From: Bacteroidales bacterium
Lineage (GTDB): Bacteria; Bacteroidota; Bacteroidia; Bacteroidales; UBA932
Assembly: GCA_017471045.1 (NCBI GenBank)
Contig: JAFUWZ010000060.1
Coordinates: forward strand, 1 to 48,036
Reading direction: 5' to 3'
Length of the DNA: 48,036 nucleotides
Shown: piece after piece, positions 23,917-31,938 of the stretch
Layout: every line of letters begins with the position of its first letter
How positions within the stretch are numbered: the stretch's first letter is position 1
Notes under the pieces: model-generated
The model's input: only the letters and a program-made list of their open reading frames with translations
Told to the model about the DNA's origin: nothing
The model's database searches: none
Program-made: the position numbers and the translations under genes

Positions 23917-24180
23917 TTATGATTCTTCTGCGAAAACCGATTCAAAGATAGTTCGGAGCCGCGTTTCATCTTTAATAATCTCGCGCAGCTGTTTCAGGGG
24001 GGCCTCATTGGGTGAACCCGGAATCAGAAGGTGAAGATAGCCGCCCTCGGCATATTTCTCTTTGATATGTTTCAGCGTGCGATTCCAGTGGCCTTCTTTG
24101 TCCAGTTCCGGATAGTTGGAAAGGCCGAACTGGATGGTCCGGCGTATGATGGTTTCCGGTAGTTGGTAAAATGATTCCAT
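23917..24180 (-). pseudogene. C-terminal fragment of an unknown protein
   Basis: 87 codons (RRTIQFGLSNYPELDKEGHW; GGYLHLLIPGSPNEAPLKQL; RTIFESVFAEES) look coding. The frame enters from the 3' end of the BspA-like gene, which it overlaps, so it probably lost its N-terminus when the two were joined. The 220 bp before it (23696-23916) hold only short plus-strand relics, such as NRFEKKVDQFGRIIGIDEQ. Family not recognised. Confidence 0.4.
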
Positions 24181-25010
24181 CCCGCGGCAGTCCTGTAGTT
24201 TTCCACGCAGGACATCATTACGGTAACGGGGATGTCTGAAGGAATTCTTTCAAAAGTGTCTGCAGAACATACAGGCGGCGTTGCCGTCAGGCACGTCATT
24301 GATGCTACTTCGCTGCATCCGGCAAAAGCCCTGGATCCGATACTTTGGACCGAACGGTCCAGATAGATTTCTTTCGCATTGACGCACTCTCCAAAAGCAT
24401 CCTTCCCAATCTTCATCACAGAGGCCGGGCAACGGATTTCTTCAAGACCGATACAGCCATAGAAGGCTTCATCCGGAATCTCAGTGAAGGAGGATGGGAA
24501 TTCAATGGTTTTCAAGGCACTGCACCCACGGAAGCATCCTTTTCCAAGGGAAGAGACAGAAGCAACCAGGCTGAATTCCTTCAGAGAAACGCACCCGTCG
24601 AAAGCATAATCTCCAATGACGGACAAGGGTTGCGGCGTGTTGATTTTTTCCAGAGCTACGCACCCGGCGAACGCCGAGGCTTCAATGATTGACAGCGTCT
24701 TGGGAAGGGTGACGGAAGTAATTGCAGCGCAATCCCTGAAGGCCTTTTCCCCAACCTGTGTTACCACAAAGTTATCACCTTCATACGAGACGGCAGATGG
24801 AATGATGATACTCCCGGAAAGATTGCCGGAAACCGGAACCACACGCACATAGTTCATCCTTGATACAATGACTTCATACTGATATTCCACGCCATCTGTC
24901 GTAGCCGTGAAAGTATCTCCGGCTTTCAATTTGGAGCACCCTGTAATGAAGGCAGAGAAAAGGATGGCCGAACAAAAGATAATGCCAATATTCAAGATAC
25001 GGGTTTTCAT
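24072..25010 (-). CDS. BspA-type leucine-rich repeat lipoprotein
   Basis: 312 residues starting MKTRILNIGIIFCSAILFSA with a lipobox (FITGC), so it is probably anchored in the outer membrane. It contains about six BspA/LRR_5 repeats of the type IGDYAFDGCVSLKEFSL and ends near the usual ENYRTAAGWNHF motif. The last 30 or so residues (RKPSYAGPSSSAFPTIRN) are an out-of-frame reading of the following fragment, so the natural stop has been lost. Such proteins mediate adhesion or binding. The promoter is the palindrome at 25027-25042, shared with the AraC gene. Confidence 0.82.
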   Translation of the reverse strand: MKTRILNIGIIFCSAILFSAFITGCSKLKAGDTFTATTDGVEYQYEVIVSRMNYVRVVPVSGNLSGSIIIPSAVSYEGDNFVVTQVGEKAFRDCAAITSVTLPKTLSIIEASAFAGCVALEKINTPQPLSVIGDYAFDGCVSLKEFSLVASVSSLGKGCFRGCSALKTIEFPSSFTEIPDEAFYGCIGLEEIRCPASVMKIGKDAFGECVNAKEIYLDRSVQSIGSRAFAGCSEVASMTCLTATPPVCSADTFERIPSDIPVTVMMSCVENYRTAAGWNHFTNYRKPSYAGPSSSAFPTIRNWTKKATGIAR

Positions 25011-25026
25011 ATTCGTTTTTCTTTGA

Positions 25027-25042
25027 TAACTTTGCAAAGTTA
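25027..25042. promoter_or_regulatory. Palindromic bidirectional promoter
   Basis: TAACTTTGCAAAGTTA is a perfect 16-bp palindrome made of two head-to-head -7 boxes (TAACTTTG on each strand). It sits between the lipoprotein start (25010, minus) and the AraC start (25093, plus). Polymerase cannot occupy both at once, so the two genes would compete. Confidence 0.65.
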
Positions 25043-25092
25043 CCCCATAAAACCATACATTTTTGGGCAAAACTGACCGAATATTGGCACAA

Positions 25093-25935
25093 ATGACCTC
25101 TATTAACAAAAATATTCTTCGGCTACAGGGATTCAATCCAGAATATATGTTCGTCACAAGGATTACTCGGGCGAATGTGATTGTTTCCCAGCCGGTCCGA
25201 TTGGAGTACGACCTTTGGCTTGTTGTCAAAAGCGGTTTTGTCCGGATCGCGTCGGATATTGTCACAGCAGACATTCCAGCCTCTTCCTTCAGCGTCCTTG
25301 GATGTGGCAGGATATTGGAAGTCCTGGATATCTCTGATGATTTCGTAGCAGATGTCTTCATCCTGTCCGAGAAGTTCCAGAACGAGCTTGGAATCAGTGA
25401 ATTCTTCTCTCTCAAACTGCGTTTTCATCTTTCGCCAACCCTTATGCTGGACGCTGATTCGCTGGAAGCCGTAGAAGAGTATCACAGAATGGCTGTCCGC
25501 ATTATCTCCCTTCAGGATAATCCCCACAGGTGGGAGAGCCTGCTCAATCTGACCAAAGCGTTCTATTACGGCGGCGGTTACTATTTCTTCCGTGGAGAGG
25601 ACAAACCATCCAAAGACGACTCTACGCTGACACGGTTCCTTTCATTGGCGGAAAAGTATGCCAGTTCCCAGCGGGCGACCGGATTCTACGCTGACAGGCT
25701 CTGTCTGACGTCAAAGTATCTCTCCAGGCTGGTCAAGGAGAAAACGGGCAGGACAGCAAAGGAAATCATTCTTAACTATGTGACCCTTCAGGCCCGGACA
25801 ATGCTTCTTGGCACAGACCTTACAGTCCAGCAGATATCCGATACGCTACATTTCCCCTCCCAGTCTGTCTTCGGAAAATTCTTCAAAAAAACGACCGGAT
25901 TGTCCCCACGAGAGTACCGGAATCGCCTGCAATAG
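25093..25935 (+). CDS. AraC-family transcriptional regulator
   Basis: 280 residues from MTSINKNILRLQGFNPEYMF. It has an N-terminal sensor region and a C-terminal AraC domain (YADRLCLTSKYLSRLVKEKT; DTLHFPSQSVFGKFFKKTTG; LSPREYRNRL). An in-frame TTG at 25063 would add ten residues. It is divergent from the BspA lipoprotein, and 147 bp upstream of an aldo/keto reductase gene whose promoter carries phased direct repeats, so that operon is a likely target. Confidence 0.9.
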   Translation: MTSINKNILRLQGFNPEYMFVTRITRANVIVSQPVRLEYDLWLVVKSGFVRIASDIVTADIPASSFSVLGCGRILEVLDISDDFVADVFILSEKFQNELGISEFFSLKLRFHLSPTLMLDADSLEAVEEYHRMAVRIISLQDNPHRWESLLNLTKAFYYGGGYYFFRGEDKPSKDDSTLTRFLSLAEKYASSQRATGFYADRLCLTSKYLSRLVKEKTGRTAKEIILNYVTLQARTMLLGTDLTVQQISDTLHFPSQSVFGKFFKKTTGLSPREYRNRLQ

Positions 25936-25987
25936 TTGCTTTACACATCGGATTGTAGCTGCTGCTTCGCAGAACAGGAGACGGATA

Positions 25988-26055
25988 ATCCGTAATGATG
26001 GTTGATTTATCCGTAATATGTTTAGGCCTTCAACGCCCATTTCGACGTACTTTTG
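25988..26055 (+). promoter_or_regulatory. AKR promoter with 21-bp phased direct repeats
   Basis: ATCCGTAATGATG (25988-26000) and ATCCGTAATATGT (26009-26021) share their first nine bases and are 21 bp apart. TACTTTTG (26048-26055) is the -7 box. The repeats therefore end just upstream of the -33 position, as expected for an AraC-type activator, and an AraC gene lies immediately upstream. Confidence 0.65.
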
Positions 26056-26081
26056 CAACATCAAATCAAAGCGATAGAATT

Positions 26082-27007
26082 ATGACAAAGATTGCATTAG
26101 GAACCTGGGCCTGGGGCGCAGGAGCATTTGGAGGAGACAAAGTCTTCGGCAGCAAAACCGATGTGGAGAACCTGAAGCCCGTATTCGATGCGGCGATGCA
26201 GTCGGGATTGAACCTCTGGGATACGGCTACGGTCTACGGCATGGAAAGATCCTTGGTTCGCTTGCACAGACATATAACCGTGCAGACGTACAAATCTCTA
26301 CGAAGTTTACCCCGCAGATTGCCGACATTTACGAAAATTCGGTGGAAAAGATGGCCGATGCCTCTCTGGAGCGCATGGGGCTCGATTATATCGATATCTA
26401 TTGGATACACAATCCGATGGACGTGGACCGCTGGACGCCCGGACTGATTCCGCTGCTCCGGTCCGGCAAGGTAAAGCGAGTGGGCGTTTCCAACCACAAT
26501 ATCAAGGAGATCCGGCGGGCCAATGAGATTCTTGGTGAGGCAGGCTTCAAGGTGAGCGCCGTTCAGAACCACTTTTCCCTTCTCTACCGCTCCAGCGAAA
26601 AAGGCGGCGTACTCGACTACTGCCGCGAGAATGGAATAGAATTCTGGGCCTACATGGTGCTGGAGCAGGGAGCACTCTCCGGCAAGTACAACAAGGAAAA
26701 CCCGCTGCCTGCCGACAGCGAACGCGGCCAGAAGTACAATCCTGTCCTGCCGCAACTGGAGGCCCTGACCGGCGAGATGACGGCCATCGGAGAGAAGTAC
26801 GGCGCCAGCTGCTCGCAGATAGGTATCGCCTGGGCCATCGCCAAGGGCACGCTCCCCATCATCGGAGCCACCAAGGAGCGCCACGTCATCGAGGCGGCGG
26901 AGGCTGCCAAGATTGTTCTTACCGCGGAAGAAGTCAACTGCTTGGAGCAACTTGCCGATGCTACCGGCATTGACACGCGTGGCGGCTGGGAACACACAAT
27001 GGAATAG
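26082..27007 (+). pseudogene. Aldo/keto reductase, frameshifted by a short deletion
   Basis: The first frame reads MTKIALGTWAWGAGAFGGDK ... LWDTATVYGME and breaks near 26240. The second frame resumes KILGSLAQTYNRADVQISTK and runs through MADASLERMGLDYIDIYWIH and IGATKERHVIEAAEA to 27007. Joined, the two halves make a normal enzyme of about 310 residues with catalytic Asp, Tyr, Lys and His regions. The break falls where G(M)GRSEE-type sequence is expected, consistent with loss of roughly 10 bases. A sequencing error is possible. It leads an operon with the cyclophilin-like and flavin reductase genes. Confidence 0.78.
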
Positions 27008-27012
27008 TTCTT

Positions 27013-27495
27013 ATGATTACCGCAATTCAACAGTTCATTTCCAGAAGTGCCATCGTCTTGGCGGCAATGGCACTCCCGTTTACATCTTGCTCTGCCGATC
27101 CGGTGCCGGACCAGCATGAAGAACAAATACAAGAGCAAAAAGAAGAAACATCCATGAAAGTAAAGATTACCGTCGGCGGGAAGGCATTCACCGCCGAGAT
27201 AGAAGATTCGCAGACCGGGAAAGCCTTCCTGGACAAGCTGCCGTTAACCCTTGATATGTCGGAACTGGGCGGCAACGAAAAGTTTTGCTACGGGGTATCC
27301 CTTCCGAGAAACGACCAGCATTACGGCAGCATCGTCCCGGGAGACCTGATGCTCTACAGCGGCAACTGCCTGGTCCTTTTCTATGGCGCCGCAGGCGGTT
27401 ACAGTTATACCCGCGTGGGCAAGATTGCCGACACTACCGGCCTTGCAGAAGCCGTGGGGAAAGGAAGCGTAACGGTCATATTCGAACAACAGTAA
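27013..27495 (+). CDS. Cyclophilin-like fold lipoprotein
   Basis: 160 residues with a signal peptide ending in LPFTSC (lipobox), a short acidic linker, then a domain beginning MKVKITVGGKAFTAEIEDSQ. This domain matches the cyclophilin-like family frequently found beside aldo/keto reductases and flavodoxins. Enzymatic activity is not established. It starts 5 bp after the AKR stop, in the same operon. Confidence 0.8.
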   Translation: MITAIQQFISRSAIVLAAMALPFTSCSADPVPDQHEEQIQEQKEETSMKVKITVGGKAFTAEIEDSQTGKAFLDKLPLTLDMSELGGNEKFCYGVSLPRNDQHYGSIVPGDLMLYSGNCLVLFYGAAGGYSYTRVGKIADTTGLAEAVGKGSVTVIFEQQ

Positions 27496-27562
27496 AAAAT
27501 AAAGGAACAGTATTAAACATTAAAACCAGAGGCTTTACCGTACCAGCCATACATTAAAGGCT

Positions 27563-28129
27563 ATGAAACAGAATATTGGAAAGAAACTGGCACTCTATCC
27601 AACACCTGCCACGGTTGTAGGAACTGTCGGAGAAGGGGGAAAGGTAAACTGGCTGCTGGTGGCACACGTCGGCATCGTCAGTCATTCGAAATTGCTGTTG
27701 AGCGTACATTCGTCACACCACAGCATTAAAGCCATTGATGAGACAAAACGGCTCTCTGTCAATCTCATTGACGAAGCGTTTGTCGCATCCGCAGACTATA
27801 CAGGGACAGTGAGCGGAGCCAAGACTGACAAATCGGCCCTGTTCCCTTACCATCTGGGTGATGTCGGCATGCCCATTATCGAGCAGTCGCCACTGGTGAT
27901 GGAATGTGAGGTTATAGATACCTACGAGATTGACGGTTTCAAGAATTACATCTGCACCATCCTCAATACCTACGTCGAAGAGGATAAACTTGACGGAAAC
28001 GGCAAACCCGACTACTCGAAACTGAAGCCCGTACTTTTTGAAATGCCAACCTACAAATATTTGCGCACAGGCGACATCATCGGCGACTGCGTGAAGATGG
28101 GGAAGGCGTATGGTGAGACTTTGAAATAA
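27563..28129 (+). CDS. Flavin reductase family protein
   Basis: 188 residues in the FMN-binding split-barrel flavoreductase family: N-terminal YPTPATVVGTVGEGGKVNWL, then SVHSSHHSIKAIDETKRLSV and SPLVMECEVID. It probably binds FMN and uses NAD(P)H; the substrate is unknown. It is third in the AKR-led operon. Its last 53 bases overlap the 3' end of the convergent AraC gene. Confidence 0.85.
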   Translation: MKQNIGKKLALYPTPATVVGTVGEGGKVNWLLVAHVGIVSHSKLLLSVHSSHHSIKAIDETKRLSVNLIDEAFVASADYTGTVSGAKTDKSALFPYHLGDVGMPIIEQSPLVMECEVIDTYEIDGFKNYICTILNTYVEEDKLDGNGKPDYSKLKPVLFEMPTYKYLRTGDIIGDCVKMGKAYGETLK

Positions 28130-29009
28130 AATCAGAAGGAGTTACTCCGTAGTACTTCTTGAACTGTCGGGTGAAGTGCTGCGGATAGTCGAAGCCCAGT
28201 TGCTCCGCGGTTTCCGAAACGGTGGATCCGCCTATCAGGAGTGACTGGGCTCGCTGCATGATGAAACGGCGAATGTGGGAGGTGGCCGTATCTCCTGTCA
28301 GTTCCCGGATGAGGTCACCAAAGTAGTTGGGCGAAAGGAACAATTGCCGGGCACAGTATTTCACGGAGGGCAGTCCAAGGTTGTGCTGCCTCCCTTCTTC
28401 ATAGTATTTCCGTAAAAGATTCTCGAAACGCGAAAGCAGGTTGGAGTTTGTCGTAGTGGCCGATGTTGAAAGTTGGAGGGCATAGTAGCGGCTGACGAGT
28501 TCCAGCACCTGCTCAATCAACGAAGTCGCGATGCGAAGCGTGTGGGCGTCCTCTTCCTGCAAAAGCTCCGTTCGAATCTGCTGCAGCAGGTTGACAATGC
28601 TTTGCCGCTGTCCGGGTGTCATCAGCAGGGCCTCGCTGGTGCTGTAGGAGAAGAAATGATAGTCGGCCATGCGACGCCCCAGTTCTGAGTTACGCAGCAG
28701 TTCGGTGTCGAAGAGCAGGGCCCATCCCTTGGTGTGGATTTCTTCGCCCGTATCAGCCTTTCCGCCGATCTGCCCTGGGGCTACGCACATCAGCGCATGG
28801 CGGTGCAGGACGTATTCAAGCTGTCCGTACGACAAATCCTCCAGTTCCTCGTCGCCGATGAACAGTGCATAGACATCATAGTTGTTCAATGAATGACGAC
28901 AGTGTTCCAGCTCGTCATAATGAATCACGGAGACGAGCGGATGCAATTCCGGTGCCCCGATATACCTGGCGTAATCATTGACGTGATGAACCTTCAGTAT
29001 CTTTTCCAT
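28077..29009 (-). CDS. AraC-family transcriptional regulator
   Basis: 310 residues. A long N-terminal domain (VIHYDELEHCRHSLNNYDVY) is followed by the C-terminal AraC domain (YCARQLFLSPNYFGDLIREL; AEQLGFDYPQHFTRQFKKYY; GVTPSDFISK). The Ser/His/Arg-rich tail after that motif overlaps the flavin reductase coding end and may be an extension caused by loss of an earlier stop. Confidence 0.88.
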   Translation of the reverse strand: MEKILKVHHVNDYARYIGAPELHPLVSVIHYDELEHCRHSLNNYDVYALFIGDEELEDLSYGQLEYVLHRHALMCVAPGQIGGKADTGEEIHTKGWALLFDTELLRNSELGRRMADYHFFSYSTSEALLMTPGQRQSIVNLLQQIRTELLQEEDAHTLRIATSLIEQVLELVSRYYALQLSTSATTTNSNLLSRFENLLRKYYEEGRQHNLGLPSVKYCARQLFLSPNYFGDLIRELTGDTATSHIRRFIMQRAQSLLIGGSTVSETAEQLGFDYPQHFTRQFKKYYGVTPSDFISKSHHTPSPSSRSRR

Positions 29010-29078
29010 CTTTATCGATAAATCTCAATTTCTTCGTCGGAGAAGTCGTAAAGTTCCCGACTTCTCATTTTCTCAAAT

Positions 29079-29741
29079 TCAGTTTTTATATAATGCAGGT
29101 ATTTTTATCAGTTCTGCCAAGTCATCAATAATGAAGTCGGCACCTGCTGCTTCCAACTGCTGGCGGGAGGCATTGCCATAGGTCACGGCACAGGTGCGAG
29201 TGCTCGCATTTCGCCCCATCATGATATCTACGGGCATGTCGCCCACCACCAATGCTTCATGGGCAGGAACATGAAGAGACATGAGCGTCTTCATTACTGG
29301 CTCTGGGTCTGGTTTGGCATGGGTTACATCATCTGCACCGACAACATACGAGATGTAGGCGGCGATATCCATGTCGCGCAGGAATTCGTTGAGCGAGGCA
29401 GACGAACGCGACGAGGCCACAGTGAGTACGTAGCCCTGCTGGTGAAGCCTATGCAGCGTTTCCTTGACATGCGGGAACATGGTTGGGATCAACTTTTTCT
29501 TGTTAATCTCGAAGATATGGCGATAGACGGCCGCGCACTTTATGATGCAATCATCGGTCAGGTTGGGATAGATTTGTCGGAAGCAGTCCTCCAACGGCAG
29601 GCCGATCGTTGCTGCACAGGCAGCTTCATCTGCCACTGGAAGATGCAGTTCCACCATTGTCTGTTGCATGGTCAACACAATATTGTGGCGTGTATCGCCC
29701 AGCGTTCCGTCAAAATCGAATATGATTAGTCGGATATTCAT
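29079..29741 (-). CDS. HAD-superfamily hydrolase (phosphatase-like)
   Basis: 220 residues from MNIRLIIFDFDGTLGDTRHN, with the DxDGT nucleophile motif. The later motifs are TVASSRSS, a Lys near HAKPDPEPVMK, and VVGDMPVDIMMGRNA. It resembles phosphoglycolate phosphatase or other sugar-phosphate phosphatases. A strong GGAGGTGA ribosome binding site overlaps the stop of the upstream metallo-hydrolase, only 5 bp before this start, so the pair is translationally coupled. Confidence 0.88.
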   Translation of the reverse strand: MNIRLIIFDFDGTLGDTRHNIVLTMQQTMVELHLPVADEAACAATIGLPLEDCFRQIYPNLTDDCIIKCAAVYRHIFEINKKKLIPTMFPHVKETLHRLHQQGYVLTVASSRSSASLNEFLRDMDIAAYISYVVGADDVTHAKPDPEPVMKTLMSLHVPAHEALVVGDMPVDIMMGRNASTRTCAVTYGNASRQQLEAAGADFIIDDLAELIKIPALYKN

Positions 29742-29746
29742 GGCAC

Positions 29747-30823
29747 TCACCTCCACCATTTACTGAATGTCTGCGGCTCGTTTAGTTTTATCTGCTCGCC
29801 GATGCGAGGGGTGAGCAACTGCCAGGGTTTACCTTTGGCGTGGACATAGATGCTGTCGAGCGGTTCCGTCCAGGAGTGGTTGGCAAGGGCGTATTTGGAG
29901 TTGTGGTAGGTCAGCACACGGCGGGCGCCGAGTTCGCTGATGACCGTTGGCAGTTCGCTGGGCAGTGTGTGGATATGACGCCACCCCTCATCGTACTGTC
30001 CGTTTTCCAGGATGGCGAGGTCGATGTCTGGATATTGCTTGCCAAACGTCTTGAATCGTTCGTCGTAGCCACCGTCGCCAGAAACAAAGATGCGGCGCGG
30101 ACCGTCAATGAGGTACGAAGCCCAGAGCGTCTTGTGCTGTCCCATGCGGCCGGAGAAATGGCGGGTGGGCAGACAGCGGAGGGTGATAGAATCGTTGATG
30201 GCAATGCTGTCCTGCCAGTCGAGGTCGTGAATCCGCTGTGGGTCGTAGCCCCAGTATTCAAAGTGCTCGCCGATGCCAAGGGCGCAGACCACCTGGCCGA
30301 CACGGTCTTTCAGAGCCATCACCGTCTTCCAGTCCAGATGATCCCAGTGGTCGTGGGTGATGATGAGGTAATCGACTTCGGGAATATCATCGACGGTATA
30401 GACATCAGCCCCTTTGAACGGGCGCATGAACCACCACACGGGCAGTCGGTTGGTCAGCACGGGGTCGAAGAGGAAGCGCATGCCTTCCGTCTGAATATAG
30501 ACCGTGGAGTGGCCGAGCCAGACGCAAATCTCTTCAGAGCGGGGAATGTCCTTCAGCGACGACTTTGCCGTTGGTACGTTGCTGTCAGGACTCAGATTCT
30601 TCACCTTGCCAAACAGAAACTTATACATCTGACCGAAGAGCCCCTCATCACCCGTCAACGTCGGTGTCTCATGCACGTTGACAAACTCACCATCGCGCCA
30701 CTGCGGCGACTGTTTGCACCGCTCCAACCGTTCTCCACGCGGCTGGCGGCCAACCGCCACCCAGAACTCGTAGCCCTGCCAGCATAGCAGCAAAGCCACT
30801 ACCAATAGAATGCTGTATATCAT
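29747..30823 (-). CDS. Metallo-beta-lactamase-fold hydrolase (NAPE-PLD/UlaG-like)
   Basis: 358 residues with an N-terminal signal or anchor helix (YSILLVVALLLCWQGYEF). The MBL motif THDHWDHLD follows ICVWLGHSTVYIQTEGM; LPTRHFSGR and FVSGDGGYDE supply later metal ligands, and LTYHNSKYAL ends the core. This pattern fits the lactonase/phospholipase-D-like branch of the fold, probably periplasmic or membrane-attached. It is first gene of a two-gene operon with the HAD phosphatase. Confidence 0.85.
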   Translation of the reverse strand: MIYSILLVVALLLCWQGYEFWVAVGRQPRGERLERCKQSPQWRDGEFVNVHETPTLTGDEGLFGQMYKFLFGKVKNLSPDSNVPTAKSSLKDIPRSEEICVWLGHSTVYIQTEGMRFLFDPVLTNRLPVWWFMRPFKGADVYTVDDIPEVDYLIITHDHWDHLDWKTVMALKDRVGQVVCALGIGEHFEYWGYDPQRIHDLDWQDSIAINDSITLRCLPTRHFSGRMGQHKTLWASYLIDGPRRIFVSGDGGYDERFKTFGKQYPDIDLAILENGQYDEGWRHIHTLPSELPTVISELGARRVLTYHNSKYALANHSWTEPLDSIYVHAKGKPWQLLTPRIGEQIKLNEPQTFSKWWR

Positions 30824-30917
30824 CTTTCGCTTCTTCTTTTCTTATATTCTGTTACCGTTTGTCGTGTAAATATACGTACAATCACCCGGATGGCCAAGGA
30901 AAAACGTCCTTCACTAC

Positions 30918-31259
30918 ATGAAGTTGAGTATCCTGTCGCGGCTTCCTGGGCTCAGCCGCCGGTTTGCCGACGTCCTCATCCGGCTCAACTGCTACTTTGA
31001 CCTGAATGTCAGCACAGACGGGGAAACCTGGGCCCTGAACGAGTCTCCCGATGGCCTGGCGCGCCATTTCGAAGAGATCGCCATCTCCCACTCCCCTCTT
31101 TTCATCCTTGTCGGAACCGCAGACGCTCTTGTCACCTTCCGCGGAGACGACCATAACATGACCCTATACAATCCGGACGATGAGCTGCTGGAGCTGGTCC
31201 GTCAGTGCGCCCAGGCGGAAGGCCTGTTCGTTTGGGGTCCCAGACAAACCGAGCCATGA
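30918..31259 (+). CDS. Hypothetical protein, 113 aa
   Basis: A soluble protein beginning MKLSILSRLPGLSRRFADVL, with a hydrophobic strand (PLFILVGTADALVTF) and an acidic C-terminal half (NPDDELLELVRQCAQAEGL). No family recognised. Its stop overlaps the start of the following membrane protein (ATGA), so the two are probably a functional pair. No exact -7 box is visible upstream. Confidence 0.6.
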   Translation: MKLSILSRLPGLSRRFADVLIRLNCYFDLNVSTDGETWALNESPDGLARHFEEIAISHSPLFILVGTADALVTFRGDDHNMTLYNPDDELLELVRQCAQAEGLFVWGPRQTEP

Positions 31260-31447
31260 CTTTCCTCCTCGAATCCCTCGCCGCCTGCGCCCTCTTCACC
31301 CTACTGGTCTATCTGATAGTGATCAAGGGGACGGAGGACATGGTGAAGGACTACCACGACTACTGGTTCCACATCAAAGGGGGCCTTATCGGCATGGTGC
31401 TGCCCATCCCCGCCGTCCTGATCGCAGGAGTCATCGTGATACTTTGA
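31256..31447 (+). CDS. Small membrane protein, 63 aa
   Basis: Two hydrophobic helices (ESLAACALFTLLVYLIVI and GGLIGMVLPIPAVLIAGVIV) flank a charged, aromatic loop (EDMVKDYHDYWFHIK). It starts inside the stop of the preceding gene (ATGA). Family and role unknown. Confidence 0.6.
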   Translation: MTFLLESLAACALFTLLVYLIVIKGTEDMVKDYHDYWFHIKGGLIGMVLPIPAVLIAGVIVIL

Positions 31448-31472
31448 TACTATTGACAACCAAACCAACTAT

Positions 31473-31820
31473 ATGGATAAGAATGAATTGATCCGGCGTG
31501 TCAGCCTGATGGAGGACCGCTATGCGCTCGAGGGCTGCCGGAATCTCTTCCGGGAGGGCTACGGCTACAAGAAAGCGGGGGTCGTCATCACGAAGCTCGT
31601 GCAGGAGGAAGGCTTTTCACATTCACTTTTCTCGGACATGACGGCACTGGAAAAGGAGTCGAAGCTCTCGTCCAGCATCGACTCCATCCACAAGGCGTTC
31701 GGCCGCGGTGCGGTCCTGCTTGGGTCCCAGGGAAACGGCGAGATCAAGATGAGCCGGGAGCACCAGAGCCCGCACTACACGACCCTCTGGAGCGATATTC
31801 CGACGGTTTCTGTCCGATGA
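31473..31820 (+). pseudogene. UmuC C-terminal fragment, copy 1
   Basis: The 115-codon frame contains NLFREGYGYKKAGVVITKLV, the little-finger region of Y-family polymerase UmuC, and ends SPHYTTLWSDIPTVSV, the DUF4113-type tail. Full UmuC has about 420 residues, so palm, fingers and thumb are absent. The first 15 or so residues before DRYALEG may be unrelated. Copy 2 lies at 37265-37509. Confidence 0.7.
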
Positions 31821-31908
31821 CTGATTCCTTCATCTTCGACTGTCCTTTTTCAGAAATATTGATAAAAATAACCGCCATACTTGTATGCCTTCATCAGGAA
31901 CAAGGTTG

Positions 31909-31916
31909 TATCTTTG
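31909..31916 (+). promoter_or_regulatory. -7 box TATCTTTG of the AKR gene
   Basis: Exact TAnnTTTG match 22 bp before the AKR ATG at 31939. Unlike the other AKR promoters, no convincing 21-bp phased repeat was found upstream. Confidence 0.6.
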
Positions 31917-31938
31917 CATCAAGAAAAAACACACGGAC

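Noticed and set aside
29840-30787. 315-codon plus-strand frame opposite the metallo-hydrolase
   Set aside because: The opposite strand has the MBL metal motif and a good operon context; this frame has no recognisable feature.
31841-31890. AraC-type 21-bp operator upstream of the intact AKR
   Set aside because: I compared the region with itself at a 21-bp shift and found no convincing match; only a loose AT-rich dyad (TTTTTCA / TGATAAAAA) is present.
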